Of a stretch of 14,809 nucleotides of DNA, positions 1-6,752 are shown in pieces; the first letter of the stretch is position 1, and each line of letters begins with the position of its first letter. Source of the DNA: Comamonadaceae bacterium (GTDB taxonomy: Bacteria > Pseudomonadota > Gammaproteobacteria > Burkholderiales > Burkholderiaceae_C); assembly GCA_027490555.1 (NCBI GenBank), contig JAIXXW010000194.1, positions 1 to 14,809 of the forward strand. Direction: 5' to 3'. A model generated the notes under the pieces. The model worked only from the letters and a program-made list of their open reading frames with translations. It had not been told where the DNA came from and ran no database searches. The position numbers and the translations under genes were made by a program.

Positions 1-2
1 CG

Positions 3-170
3 GTCTCGCGGGTGTCTTCCTTGATTCAGGTCAATGTCGAAAACATGGGCCGCAACGGCTTGTGGCATTCGGTGCAGACCGGCGAGCTTGAACCCCCTGG
101 GTCATCGGATGCGACCGTCACGCTGGCCCGCCAGTGCGGTGTGTCAGGCAGCTTGCAAGCTGGTCGGTGA
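3..170 (+). CDS. 3' end of an unidentified gene (partial, start outside window)
   Basis: An open frame enters from the left edge and ends at TGA 168-170, giving about 55 C-terminal residues (reading V-S-R-V-S-S-L-I-Q at the start and ending S-L-Q-A-G-R). Third codon positions are strongly GC-rich, as in the neighbouring genes, which argues that this frame is coded rather than the competing frame-1 reading (34-234). I recognise no motif in so short a tail. It lies 111 bp before the acyl-CoA dehydrogenase on the same strand, with a strong inverted repeat between them, so it may or may not be co-transcribed. Function unknown. Confidence 0.5.
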   Translation, partial: VSRVSSLIQVNVENMGRNGLWHSVQTGELEPPGSSDATVTLARQCGVSGSLQAGR

Positions 171-192
171 GCCACGCACCTTGGCGACACCC

Positions 193-224
193 AGTCGCAA
201 GCCTGACAGGTCAGGCTCGCGACT
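193..224. repeat. Strong inverted repeat between partial gene and acyl-CoA dehydrogenase
   Basis: Arm AGTCGCAAGCCTGAC (193-207) pairs with GTCAGGCTCGCGACT (210-224): 14 of 15 positions match, with one A/C mismatch at 199/218. The centre is only AG, so an RNA hairpin would open at least the innermost pair. It begins 23 nt after the stop at 170. No T-run follows on either strand, so a classical Rho-independent terminator is not supported. Alternatives are a Rho-assisted 3' end, an mRNA-stabilising hairpin or a dyad-symmetric protein-binding site. Confidence 0.6.
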
Positions 225-267
225 GCCGATCTAATCCCGCCATGAAGGCCAATCCAGGCTTGTTGAC

Positions 268-273
268 GAGGGG
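268..273 (+). promoter_or_regulatory. Ribosome binding site deciding the acyl-CoA dehydrogenase start
   Basis: GAGGGG at 268-273 lies 8 nt before ATG 282. The upstream in-frame GTG (273) overlaps this Shine-Dalgarno sequence and would have no ribosome site of its own, so ATG 282 is preferred. Confidence 0.6.
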
Positions 274-281
274 TGTTGCCC

Positions 282-1502
282 ATGAACTTTGACATTCCTG
301 CCGATGTGCAGGCATTGCGTGACCGCACCCGCCAGTTCATCGCCGAGCAGGTGATCCCTCTGGAGGGGGATCCTCGGCATGGTGCCCATGGCCCTTCGGA
401 GGATTTGCGCCGCGAGCTGATCGAGCGCGCCCGTGCAGCGGGTTTGCTCACGCCGCACGCCTCGGTGGAGATGGGGGGGATGGGGCTGAGCCACATCGCC
501 AAAGCGGTGGTGTTTGAAGAGGCGGGCTACTCTAACTTGGGGCCGACAGCGCTCAACATCCATGCCCCGGACGAGGGCAATATCCACCTGATGGAAGCGG
601 TGGCCAACCCGGCGCAGAAAGAGCGCTGGTTGCGCCCGCAGGTGGCCGGCCGTCTGCGTTCTTGCTTTGCCATGACCGAGCCCAGCCCTGGGGCGGGGGC
701 GGACCCGTCGATGCTCAGCACCACGGCGGTGCGCGATGGCGACGACTACCTGATCAGCGGTCGCAAGTGGTTCATCACCGGTGCCGAAGGGGCCGATTAC
801 GCCATCGTGATGGCGCGCATGGAGGACGGCACGGCCACCATGTTTTTGACCGACATGGACCAAGCCGGCATCCAGTTGGAGCGCAGCATGGATGCCATGG
901 ACAACTGTTTCACAGGCGGTCATGGCGTGCTGTCTTTTGACCGTTTGCGCGTGCCCGCCAACGACATTCTCGGTGAGGTGGGCCAGGGCTTTCGTTACGC
1001 CCAAGTGCGGCTGGCACCGGCCCGCCTGACGCATTGCATGCGCTGGTTGGGGCAAGCTCGCCGGGCGCACGACATCGCGCTGGACTACGCCAGCCGCCGT
1101 CAGGCCTTTGGCAAACCCCTGGCGGAACACGAGGGGGTGGGTTTCATGCTGGCCGACAACGACATCGACCTGCATACCGCCCGGCTGCACATTTGGCACA
1201 CCGCCTGGCTGTTGGACCAAGGGCACAAAGGGGGCTTTGAGTCGAGCCGGGCCAAGGTGGCCTGCTCGGAAGCCCAGTGGCGCGTGGTGGACCGGTGTGT
1301 GCAAATTCTGGGCGGTCAAGGCGTCACGGCCGAAACCCCGGTGATGCGCATCTTCATGGACCTGCGCGCCTTCAGGATTTACGACGGCCCGAGTGAGGTG
1401 CACCGCTGGAGCATGGCGCGCAAACTCGTGCACAAGGCGAACCAGGCGCACCACGCGAACCCAGCGGCGCAGGACTTGGGCGGACAGGGTTTTGCCGCCT
1501 GA
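282..1502 (+). CDS. Acyl-CoA dehydrogenase, ACAD10/11-like group
   Basis: A 406-residue flavoprotein expected to introduce an alpha,beta double bond into an acyl-CoA, using FAD and passing electrons to electron-transfer flavoprotein in the cytoplasm. The order of elements is that of the family: an N-terminal helical domain (about 1-125), the middle beta domain opened by CFAMTEPSPGAGADPS (128-143), and the C-terminal helical domain with RRQAFGKPL (272-280), QILGGQGVT (341-349) and YDGPSEVHRWSMAR (367-380). At the position of the usual catalytic Glu in YEG, this protein has Asp368. From memory the same position is also Asp in ACAD10/11-type members (ADGPDEVH), so I place it there rather than calling it inactive. 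ATG 282 is chosen over GTG 273 because GAGGGG at 268-273 fits ATG. It faces the LysR gene and probably forms a separate unit from the catabolic operon. The acyl substrate is unknown. Confidence 0.93.
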   Translation: MNFDIPADVQALRDRTRQFIAEQVIPLEGDPRHGAHGPSEDLRRELIERARAAGLLTPHASVEMGGMGLSHIAKAVVFEEAGYSNLGPTALNIHAPDEGNIHLMEAVANPAQKERWLRPQVAGRLRSCFAMTEPSPGAGADPSMLSTTAVRDGDDYLISGRKWFITGAEGADYAIVMARMEDGTATMFLTDMDQAGIQLERSMDAMDNCFTGGHGVLSFDRLRVPANDILGEVGQGFRYAQVRLAPARLTHCMRWLGQARRAHDIALDYASRRQAFGKPLAEHEGVGFMLADNDIDLHTARLHIWHTAWLLDQGHKGGFESSRAKVACSEAQWRVVDRCVQILGGQGVTAETPVMRIFMDLRAFRIYDGPSEVHRWSMARKLVHKANQAHHANPAAQDLGGQGFAA

Positions 1503-1504
1503 AG

Positions 1505-1530
1505 GGCCTGCCGGGCCAGGCCGGTTTCTT
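1505..1530 (+). terminator. Candidate terminator between convergent acyl-CoA dehydrogenase and LysR genes
   Basis: GGCCTG (1505-1510) and CAGGCC (1517-1522) form a 6-bp GC-only stem with a 6-nt loop, followed by GGTTTCTT. It starts 2 nt after the acyl-CoA dehydrogenase stop and ends at the 3' end of the opposing LysR gene. The T-tract is short and interrupted, so termination strength is uncertain. Confidence 0.45.
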
Positions 1531-2444
1531 CAGGTTTGGGCACCCACCTCCAGGCACAGGTCGCGGATCCAGCGCAAGCCGGGGTCGGATTCGCGCAGTT
1601 TGTTCCACTGCAGCATTTGCACCAACTTGGGAATCTTCAGCGGCGTTGGCCAGACGCGGATCGGCAGGTGTTGCAGCGCGTGCGTGGCGATGCGCCGGTG
1701 CACGGTGGCCAGGCGGTCTGTGCCCACCACCAGGCTGGGCAGGGCGGCCATGCTGGCGGCGGTGACCTCGATGCGCCGAGAGATGCCCTCGCGTTCCAGA
1801 AACCAACCTTCCAGCACGGGCAGGTAGCGGTTGTTGCCGGAGTTGTAGCTGGACACCACATGTCCGGCCTGCAGGAATTGCTCGCGGGTCAGGCCCTCGC
1901 GCACCGTCGGATGCCCCTCCCAGCTGACCACCACATAGTCGTCTTCGAACAGGGGGACGCAAGGGTGCAGGCTGGAGACGTACTGCATCGGGATGATCAG
2001 GAAGTCTGCCTCGCCTTCTTCCAGCACTTCATGAGGCGTGCGGGCCTGCGGCTTGAGGTTGATCTGCACGCCCGGGGCCCTCTCGTAGAGGGTGCGTAAA
2101 AAAAGTGGCATGAACACCGTGGTGGTGAAGTCCGACACCAACATGGAAAACGAGCGCATCGAGGTGGCGGGATCGAAGGTGGACGGGGCCACCACGGCGC
2201 TGTCCACGCGCAGCAAGATCTCACGCACCGGCTGCTGCAGGGATTCGGCGCGCGGGGTCAGCACCATTTGTCGGCCCAGCGGCGTGAGCAGTTCGTCGCC
2301 AAAGTAGTCACGCAAGCGGGCCAGGGCATTGCTCATGGCGGGCTGGCTGAGGAAGACCCTCTCTGCGGCCCGGCTGATGCTGCGCTCCTGCAGGAGCGCG
2401 TCCAGGGCGACGAGCAAGTTCAGGTCCAGTTGTTTGTAGCGCAT
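1530..2444 (-). CDS. LysR-type transcriptional regulator, NodD/FdeR-like
   Basis: A 304-residue LysR-family regulator of typical length. The N-terminus MRYKQLDLNLLVALDALL leads into a winged helix-turn-helix (about 6-65) with SQPAMSNALARLRDYFGDELL as the recognition region (33-53). The remainder (about 95-300) is the periplasmic-binding-like effector domain. The opening, the segment LVSDF (102-106) and AGHVVSSYN followed by a GWFLEREGISRR stretch resemble NodD, the flavonoid-sensing LysR branch, which also includes FdeR and regulators of aromatic degradation. It is transcribed away from the TRAP/catabolic operon, the usual arrangement for a LysR activator and its target, and shares a 128-bp control region with it. 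GAGGG (on the minus strand, 2449-2453) precedes the ATG at 2444-2442. Its inducer is presumably the pathway substrate or an intermediate; that is inference. Confidence 0.93.
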   Translation of the reverse strand: MRYKQLDLNLLVALDALLQERSISRAAERVFLSQPAMSNALARLRDYFGDELLTPLGRQMVLTPRAESLQQPVREILLRVDSAVVAPSTFDPATSMRSFSMLVSDFTTTVFMPLFLRTLYERAPGVQINLKPQARTPHEVLEEGEADFLIIPMQYVSSLHPCVPLFEDDYVVVSWEGHPTVREGLTREQFLQAGHVVSSYNSGNNRYLPVLEGWFLEREGISRRIEVTAASMAALPSLVVGTDRLATVHRRIATHALQHLPIRVWPTPLKIPKLVQMLQWNKLRESDPGLRWIRDLCLEVGAQT

Positions 2445-2457
2445 GAGACCCTCAGGT

Positions 2458-2472
2458 ATTGATTTGCTGAAT
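2458..2472. promoter_or_regulatory. Candidate LysR binding site (T-N11-A) in the divergent control region
   Basis: ATT-N9-AAT at 2458-2472 is a dyad containing the T-N11-A core of LysR boxes. Its centre (2465) lies about 65 bp upstream of the start site predicted from the promoter at 2495-2523, which is where LysR activators usually place their recognition site. It is also 14 bp upstream of the regulator's own ATG, so autoregulation is possible. AT-rich dyads arise by chance, so this is a candidate only. Confidence 0.4.
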
Positions 2473-2494
2473 GTAATGGATTGAGTTTTTCCAT

Positions 2495-2523
2495 TTTACG
2501 AATGAAGAGTCACTTCCTACAGT
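2495..2523 (+). promoter_or_regulatory. Candidate sigma-70 promoter of the TRAP/catabolic operon
   Basis: TTTACG (2495-2500, 4 of 6 matches to TTGACA) and TACAGT (2518-2523, 4 of 6 to TATAAT) are separated by 17 bp. The predicted start is near 2530, leaving a leader of about 43 nt before ATG 2573. Weak hexamers with ideal spacing suit an activator-dependent promoter. Confidence 0.38.
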
Positions 2524-2530
2524 GGCGCAG

Positions 2531-2548
2531 GTCAGGAATATCCCTGAC
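2531..2548. repeat. Inverted repeat in the leader of the TRAP operon
   Basis: GTCAGG (2531-2536) and CCTGAC (2543-2548) are perfect reverse complements separated by 6 nt (AATATC). The repeat lies between the candidate -10 element and the ribosome site. It could be a leader hairpin or a dyad-symmetric operator. A 6-bp stem is modest, so a functional role is unproven. Confidence 0.45.
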
Positions 2549-2572
2549 CCACACCCCATTCAGGAGACCACC

Positions 2573-3637
2573 ATGCAACTGCGCAACCCCCTGCGAAAAC
2601 AGGTTCTGATCGCTGGCATGCTGGCGGCCTCGGCCGCTTTCGCACAGGCACAGCAAGAAATCAAGATGACCGTTTGTTCCGGTCAGGCCCCGGTTTTCCC
2701 ATTCGTCCGGTTGATTGCCCAGACCTTCATCCCCACGGTGAACGCCGAACTGGCCAAAACCGGCAGGATCAAAATCAGCTGGAACGAAGCCTACGGCGGC
2801 ACGCTGGCCAAGATCGGTGGTGAGCTCGAAGCCATGCAGCAGGGCGTGTGCGACATGGGGGTGGTCGGCACGGTGTTCCATCCCGCCAAGCTGCCGCTGC
2901 AACAGGTGACCTTCATGGCCCCCTTCGGTCCCACCGACCTGCGTCCGGTGGTCAAAGTGATGAACGACATGAACCGCAACAACCCGCTGCTTCGCGGTGC
3001 CTGGGAGCGTCACAACCAGGTGTTCCTGGCGGGCACCGCGGTCGATGACTACGGCTTGTTTGCCAACTTCCCGGTGGAGCGCTACGAGGATGTGAATGGC
3101 AAGAAGATCGGCAGCTCCCCAGTGCCCCTGTCTTGGCTTCGGGGAACGGGTGCCACCGGCGTGGCCGCGGGTCTGCCCTCTTACTACAACGACGTCAAGT
3201 CCGGGGTGTATGGCGGCGTGTTGACCTTCCTGAGTGCCGCGTCCCAGATCAAGCTGTTCGAGGTGGCGCCCAACTACATCCAGACCGGCATGGGCGCGAC
3301 CTTCCCCGGTGCGCTGTCCATGAACAAGCAGACATGGGACCGGCTGGGGCCAGAAGGGCAGGCGGCTGTGCGCATTGCCTCGGACGCCTATGCCGCGCGG
3401 TATGTGGCCGACATGCAGACCTCGCTGGCGGCAGCCGAAGCCGCTTACCGTGCAGGGGGGGGCAAGATCACCTCGCTGTCTGCTGCCGAGCGTGAACGCT
3501 GGGCCAGGGCGATCGAGAATCCGGCCAGGGCCTGGATTGCCCAGAATGGCCAGCCCGCGCGTGATGTGCTGCGCGCTTACATGGACGCGATGCGGGCCGA
3601 AGGTGTGAAATTCGCCCGTGATTGGGACAAGGAGTGA
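2573..3637 (+). CDS. dctP: TRAP transporter substrate-binding protein, DctP family
   Basis: A 354-residue periplasmic binding protein of a tripartite ATP-independent transporter, which captures an organic acid for the DctQM membrane complex. The N-terminus is a Sec signal peptide: RNPLRKQ basic region, hydrophobic VLIAGMLAASAAFA, then a likely cleavage after AQA near residue 27. The mature part has DctP-family features, including EAYGGTLAKIGGELEAMQQG with VCDMGVVGT, and a later SWLRGTGATGVAAG segment where the family carries ligand-contacting residues. ATG 2573 is preferred to the upstream in-frame GTG 2522 because AGGAG (2562-2566) lies 6 nt before it and the signal peptide then begins correctly; the extension would fall inside the promoter. 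It is the first gene of the operon, with dctQ immediately after. Ligand specificity cannot be read from sequence; an aromatic or other organic acid is likely from context. Confidence 0.93.
   Translation: MQLRNPLRKQVLIAGMLAASAAFAQAQQEIKMTVCSGQAPVFPFVRLIAQTFIPTVNAELAKTGRIKISWNEAYGGTLAKIGGELEAMQQGVCDMGVVGTVFHPAKLPLQQVTFMAPFGPTDLRPVVKVMNDMNRNNPLLRGAWERHNQVFLAGTAVDDYGLFANFPVERYEDVNGKKIGSSPVPLSWLRGTGATGVAAGLPSYYNDVKSGVYGGVLTFLSAASQIKLFEVAPNYIQTGMGATFPGALSMNKQTWDRLGPEGQAAVRIASDAYAARYVADMQTSLAAAEAAYRAGGGKITSLSAAERERWARAIENPARAWIAQNGQPARDVLRAYMDAMRAEGVKFARDWDKE
3629..3634 (+). promoter_or_regulatory. Ribosome binding site deciding the dctQ start
   Basis: AAGGAG (3629-3634) lies in the last codons of dctP and 5 nt before TTG 3640. 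The competing GTG 3634 shares a base with this site and so cannot be served by it. The arrangement favours a TTG start and translation coupled to dctP. Confidence 0.5.
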
Positions 3638-3639
3638 AG

Positions 3640-4185
3640 TTGTCACCCTTGCGTCTGCTGGACGGCCTGACCCGGGGCATGAATGCCCTGGGTACCTGCC
3701 TGGTCCTGTTCATCATGGGGGTGGTGCTCACCGATGTCGTGGGCCGCAGCCTGTTTTCGCGTCCTCTGACCGGGACCGCCGAGATGGTGGCCATGTCGAT
3801 TGCCGTGGTGGTGTACCTGCAATTTCCCAGCACCTTGGCCGCAGGTCGGGTGATCGCGGCCGATGGTCTGGTGGGCTGGCTGGGCCAGCGCTCGGTTCGG
3901 GCCGAGCAATGGTTGCTGGCCGTGCACCATGCCATGGGTTGCGCGCTCTTTGCAGTCACGGCCCGCTATGTCTGGCCTTTGCTGGTGATCGCGCGTGACA
4001 GTGGTGACTATTACGGCACACCCGCGATGTTCTCCTTTCCCAAGTGGCCGATCTTTGCCGTGATCTTCTTCGGCTGCGTGGTGATGGCGGTGCAGTACCT
4101 GGTCATGTCCGCAGGTTTTGCCCGCGCGGGCTGGCAGCGGCGCCGCTTCATCGAGGTCGACCCCGCCAACAAGGTGGTCTCATGA
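3640..4185 (+). CDS. dctQ: TRAP transporter small permease, DctQ family
   Basis: A 181-residue inner-membrane protein, the small four-helix subunit of a TRAP importer that pairs with the large permease. Four hydrophobic segments are visible at about 14-35, 48-67, 91-118 and 134-158. The segment GRSLFSRPLTGTAEMV (35-50) between helices 1 and 2 is typical of DctQ proteins. The best start is TTG 3640, with AAGGAG 5 nt upstream; GTG 3634, overlapping the dctP stop, is the alternative and adds two residues. A TTG start is unusual, but it leaves only 2 nt between the two genes. The end overlaps dctM in an ATGA. Length is normal for the family. Confidence 0.9.
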   Translation: MSPLRLLDGLTRGMNALGTCLVLFIMGVVLTDVVGRSLFSRPLTGTAEMVAMSIAVVVYLQFPSTLAAGRVIAADGLVGWLGQRSVRAEQWLLAVHHAMGCALFAVTARYVWPLLVIARDSGDYYGTPAMFSFPKWPIFAVIFFGCVVMAVQYLVMSAGFARAGWQRRRFIEVDPANKVVS

Positions 4186-5504
4186 GTCCGCTGGAAATAG
4201 GCCTGACCGGATTTGCGGCACTCACCCTGCTCATTTACCTGGGCATGCACATCTCGACATCGCTCTTGCTGGTGTCTTTTGTGGGCATTGCCCTGATTCG
4301 GGACAACTGGGCACTGGCGGGGCAAATGCTGGGTCAGACCGCCACCGATGCGGTCACGGAATACGAGTTCGGCACGGCCCCGCTGTTTGTGCTGATGGGT
4401 TTCATGGTCATGGCCGCCGGCATGGGGCGTGACAGTTACACCGTGGCCGAGCGCATGTTCGGTCGCTTGCGGGGCGGCATTGGCCAGGCCACCGTGGTGG
4501 GCAATGCGATTTTTTCCGCAGTCACCGGGGTGTCGATTGCGGCGGTGGTGATGTTCACCCGCATGGCTGTCCCCGAGATGTTGCGCCGAGGCTACCCCGA
4601 GCGCTTGGCTGTGGGGGTGGTGGCGGGCTCGGCCATGCTGGGCATGCTGATCCCGCCTTCCGTGCTGATGATCATCTACGCCGTGATCACCGAGACTTCG
4701 ATTGGCGACATGTACAACGCAGGCCTGATTCCCGGTCTGATTTTGAGCCTGGCCTTCATGGTCACCATCTGGGTGGTGGCCGGGCGCTACCCCGGGATTC
4801 GGCTAGCCAGTGAGGCGATCCGGCGTGAGGGCGGCGATGCCAGTGGCGCGGGCCTGGTCAGGATGGTGTTGCCAATCGCTGCGCTGATCGCACTGGTGCT
4901 GGGCGGCATGTACGCGGGCCTGTTCACCGCCACCGAAGCAGGGGCCGTCGGCGCCGCCGGGGCCACCGTCATTGCCCTGTTGCGCCGCGCACTCACGCCG
5001 CGCAGTTTCTGGCAAATCCTGATCGACACCGGCTACGTCACGGCTTCCATCGTGCTGATCATCGCCTCTGCCGCCATGTTCACGCGTTTTCTGGCCATCT
5101 CGGGGCTGCCCAGTTACATGAGCCAATGGATCGCCGCCCACCAGTACACACTGCTGTCGGTGATGCTGGTCTACATCGCGATCGTCTTGCTCTTGGGCAC
5201 CGCGCTCGACAGTGTGTCCACCGTGCTGATCGCGGTGCCGGTGTTCGCACCGGTCTTCAAGGACATGGGCGCGGACCTGGTCTGGGTCGGGATCATCACC
5301 ATGATCACGGTCGAGATCGGGATCATCACCCCGCCGCTGGGCATCAGCCCCTTCATCGTCAAGAGCACGCTCGATGCCCAAGGACTGGGTCAGCGCATTT
5401 CTTTGCGCGACATCTACCTGGGTTCCTTGCCCTTTGCTGCCGCAGCGCTGGTGGTGGTGGGACTGATCGTGGTCTGGCCGGGCTTGGCGCTTTGGTTCAA
5501 ATGA
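4182..5504 (+). CDS. dctM: TRAP transporter large permease, DctM family
   Basis: A 440-residue inner-membrane protein, the transport-catalysing subunit of a TRAP system, driven by an ion gradient (commonly sodium) rather than ATP. It is highly hydrophobic throughout, with about a dozen membrane segments. Recognisable family motifs are FVLMGFMVMAAGMG (69-82), GMLIPPS (154-160), TEAGAVGA (251-258) and ITPPLG (382-387); the two Pro-Pro loops sit in the re-entrant hairpins that line the substrate and ion site. ATG 4182 overlaps the dctQ stop (ATGA), and a longer in-frame reading from 4044 would lie inside dctQ and is rejected. A 24-nt gap separates it from the hydrolase gene, so transporter and enzymes are likely on one transcript. 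Confidence 0.95.
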   Translation: MSPLEIGLTGFAALTLLIYLGMHISTSLLLVSFVGIALIRDNWALAGQMLGQTATDAVTEYEFGTAPLFVLMGFMVMAAGMGRDSYTVAERMFGRLRGGIGQATVVGNAIFSAVTGVSIAAVVMFTRMAVPEMLRRGYPERLAVGVVAGSAMLGMLIPPSVLMIIYAVITETSIGDMYNAGLIPGLILSLAFMVTIWVVAGRYPGIRLASEAIRREGGDASGAGLVRMVLPIAALIALVLGGMYAGLFTATEAGAVGAAGATVIALLRRALTPRSFWQILIDTGYVTASIVLIIASAAMFTRFLAISGLPSYMSQWIAAHQYTLLSVMLVYIAIVLLLGTALDSVSTVLIAVPVFAPVFKDMGADLVWVGIITMITVEIGIITPPLGISPFIVKSTLDAQGLGQRISLRDIYLGSLPFAAAALVVVGLIVVWPGLALWFK

Positions 5505-5517
5505 ACATCTCTTGCAC

Positions 5518-5522
5518 AAGGA
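5518..5522 (+). promoter_or_regulatory. Ribosome binding site supporting a GTG start of the alpha/beta hydrolase
   Basis: AAGGA (5518-5522) lies 6 nt before GTG 5529, the first start codon in frame after dctM. It supports GTG as the genuine start of the hydrolase. Confidence 0.55.
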
Positions 5523-5528
5523 CTCCAC

Positions 5529-6686
5529 GTGTTCAAATATTTCCCCACCAATTACGTCTGGAACCTCTCGGTCGATCTGGCCATCGAGATGGGCGCGCGC
5601 ATCGGCGAGATCGAGGCGATGTGCGCCCCCTTGCAGGAGGCCGCCAAGGCCCCCGATGCCGCCGGCACCCAGGCTTTTCGGGCCACCTGGCAGCAGATGG
5701 CCGACAAGCTCTGCGAGCTGGCCGCCGAGGACGAAGCGGCCGGCCGACTGCTGTCGGCTGGCGAAAAATACAACCGCGCTGCGACCTACCTGCTGACCTG
5801 CGAACGTCTGCAAGCCCATGGCGCTGAAGGCCGTGTGGCCCTGTACCAGCACTTTCTGAAAACCTTCGAGCGCGGCCTGCAATTGGCACGGGACAACTGC
5901 GAGCGGGTCACCATCCCCTACGAGGGCAAGGAACTGTCGGCCCTGTATGTGCGCGCCGAGAATGTGCAAGGACCTGCGCCCTTGCTGGTGCAGGTCAACG
6001 GCCTGGACTCCACCAAGGAGATGAAGTACCGGGTGGGCCTGCCGGGCTGGCTGGCCAGGCGTGGCGTGTCCTCGCTGCTGGTGGATCAGCCGGGGACCGG
6101 CGAGGCCTTGCGATTGCATGGGCTGACGGCCCGGTTTGACAGTGAGCACTGGGCCAGCCGCGTGGTCGATTGGCTGGAAACACGGCCCGAGGTGGACCAC
6201 CGCCGCATCGGTTTGGAGGGCGTGTCGCTGGGCGGTTACTTCTGCCCGCGCGCCGTGGCCTTCGAACCGCGCTTTGCCTGCGGTGTGGCCTGGGGGGCCA
6301 ACCACGACTGGCGCGATGTGCAAAAACGCCGCTTGCAAAAGGAAGGGAATTTGCCCGTGCCCCACTATTGGGCCCACGTGTGCTGGGTCTGGGGTGCGAA
6401 AGACATCGAGGACTTCATGCGCATCGCGCAGAACGTGCACCTGGACGGCATCCTGGACCGGATCCGTGTGCCCTTTCTCGTCACGCACGGCGAGAAAGAT
6501 TCCCAGATCCCCCTGCAATGGGCGCACCGCACCTACGAGCAACTGGTCAACAGCCCCCGGCGTGAATTGAAAGTCTTCACCGAGCGCGAGGGCGGCGTGC
6601 AGCACTCCAGCTTCGACAACAGCATCAACGCCGGTCACTTCATTGCCGACTGGGTGGCCGAGGTGCTGGGTGGCCGAACCCAATGA
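5529..6686 (+). CDS. Alpha/beta hydrolase, probable C-C bond hydrolase with N-terminal helical domain
   Basis: A 385-residue cytoplasmic hydrolase. The N-terminal part (about 1-120) is helical and lacks fold motifs; the alpha/beta-hydrolase core follows. The catalytic triad is visible: Ser233 in the nucleophile elbow GVSLGGY (231-237), Asp324 in GEKDSQIP and His359 in GGVQHSS. The oxyanion region is VNGLDSTKE (156-164). This helical-cap-before-core arrangement matches the family of 2,6-dihydroxypseudooxynicotine hydrolase (nicotine degradation) and the fungal Ayg1-type hydrolases, which cleave C-C bonds next to carbonyls. The gene lies directly before the extradiol dioxygenase, so hydrolysis of a ring-cleavage product or of an aryl ketone side chain is a reasonable guess. 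An esterase role is the alternative. GTG 5529 with AAGGA 6 nt upstream is the start. Confidence 0.88.
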   Translation: MFKYFPTNYVWNLSVDLAIEMGARIGEIEAMCAPLQEAAKAPDAAGTQAFRATWQQMADKLCELAAEDEAAGRLLSAGEKYNRAATYLLTCERLQAHGAEGRVALYQHFLKTFERGLQLARDNCERVTIPYEGKELSALYVRAENVQGPAPLLVQVNGLDSTKEMKYRVGLPGWLARRGVSSLLVDQPGTGEALRLHGLTARFDSEHWASRVVDWLETRPEVDHRRIGLEGVSLGGYFCPRAVAFEPRFACGVAWGANHDWRDVQKRRLQKEGNLPVPHYWAHVCWVWGAKDIEDFMRIAQNVHLDGILDRIRVPFLVTHGEKDSQIPLQWAHRTYEQLVNSPRRELKVFTEREGGVQHSSFDNSINAGHFIADWVAEVLGGRTQ

Positions 6687-6752
6687 AGCCGCGCACTTGG
6701 CCGGCGAAGCACTTGGATGGATCGACAAAGTTTTGCGAAAGAGAGGACCCCC

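Noticed and set aside
34..234. A 66-codon plus-strand frame in the left edge region
   Set aside because: It competes with the frame ending at 170, which has stronger GC bias at third positions. It also runs through the inverted repeat at 193-224 and lacks a ribosome site.
231..1454. A 407-codon minus-strand frame opposite the acyl-CoA dehydrogenase
   Set aside because: The plus strand encodes a full-length, motif-complete acyl-CoA dehydrogenase over the same bases; the reverse product has no family features.
2510..3646. A 378-codon minus-strand frame opposite dctP
   Set aside because: dctP has a signal peptide, a ribosome site and family motifs on the plus strand; the reverse frame is a composition artefact.
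6698..6715. Repeated GCACTTGG-like words before the dioxygenase gene
   Set aside because: Two copies of an eight-base word in a short gap are not enough to call a repeat element.
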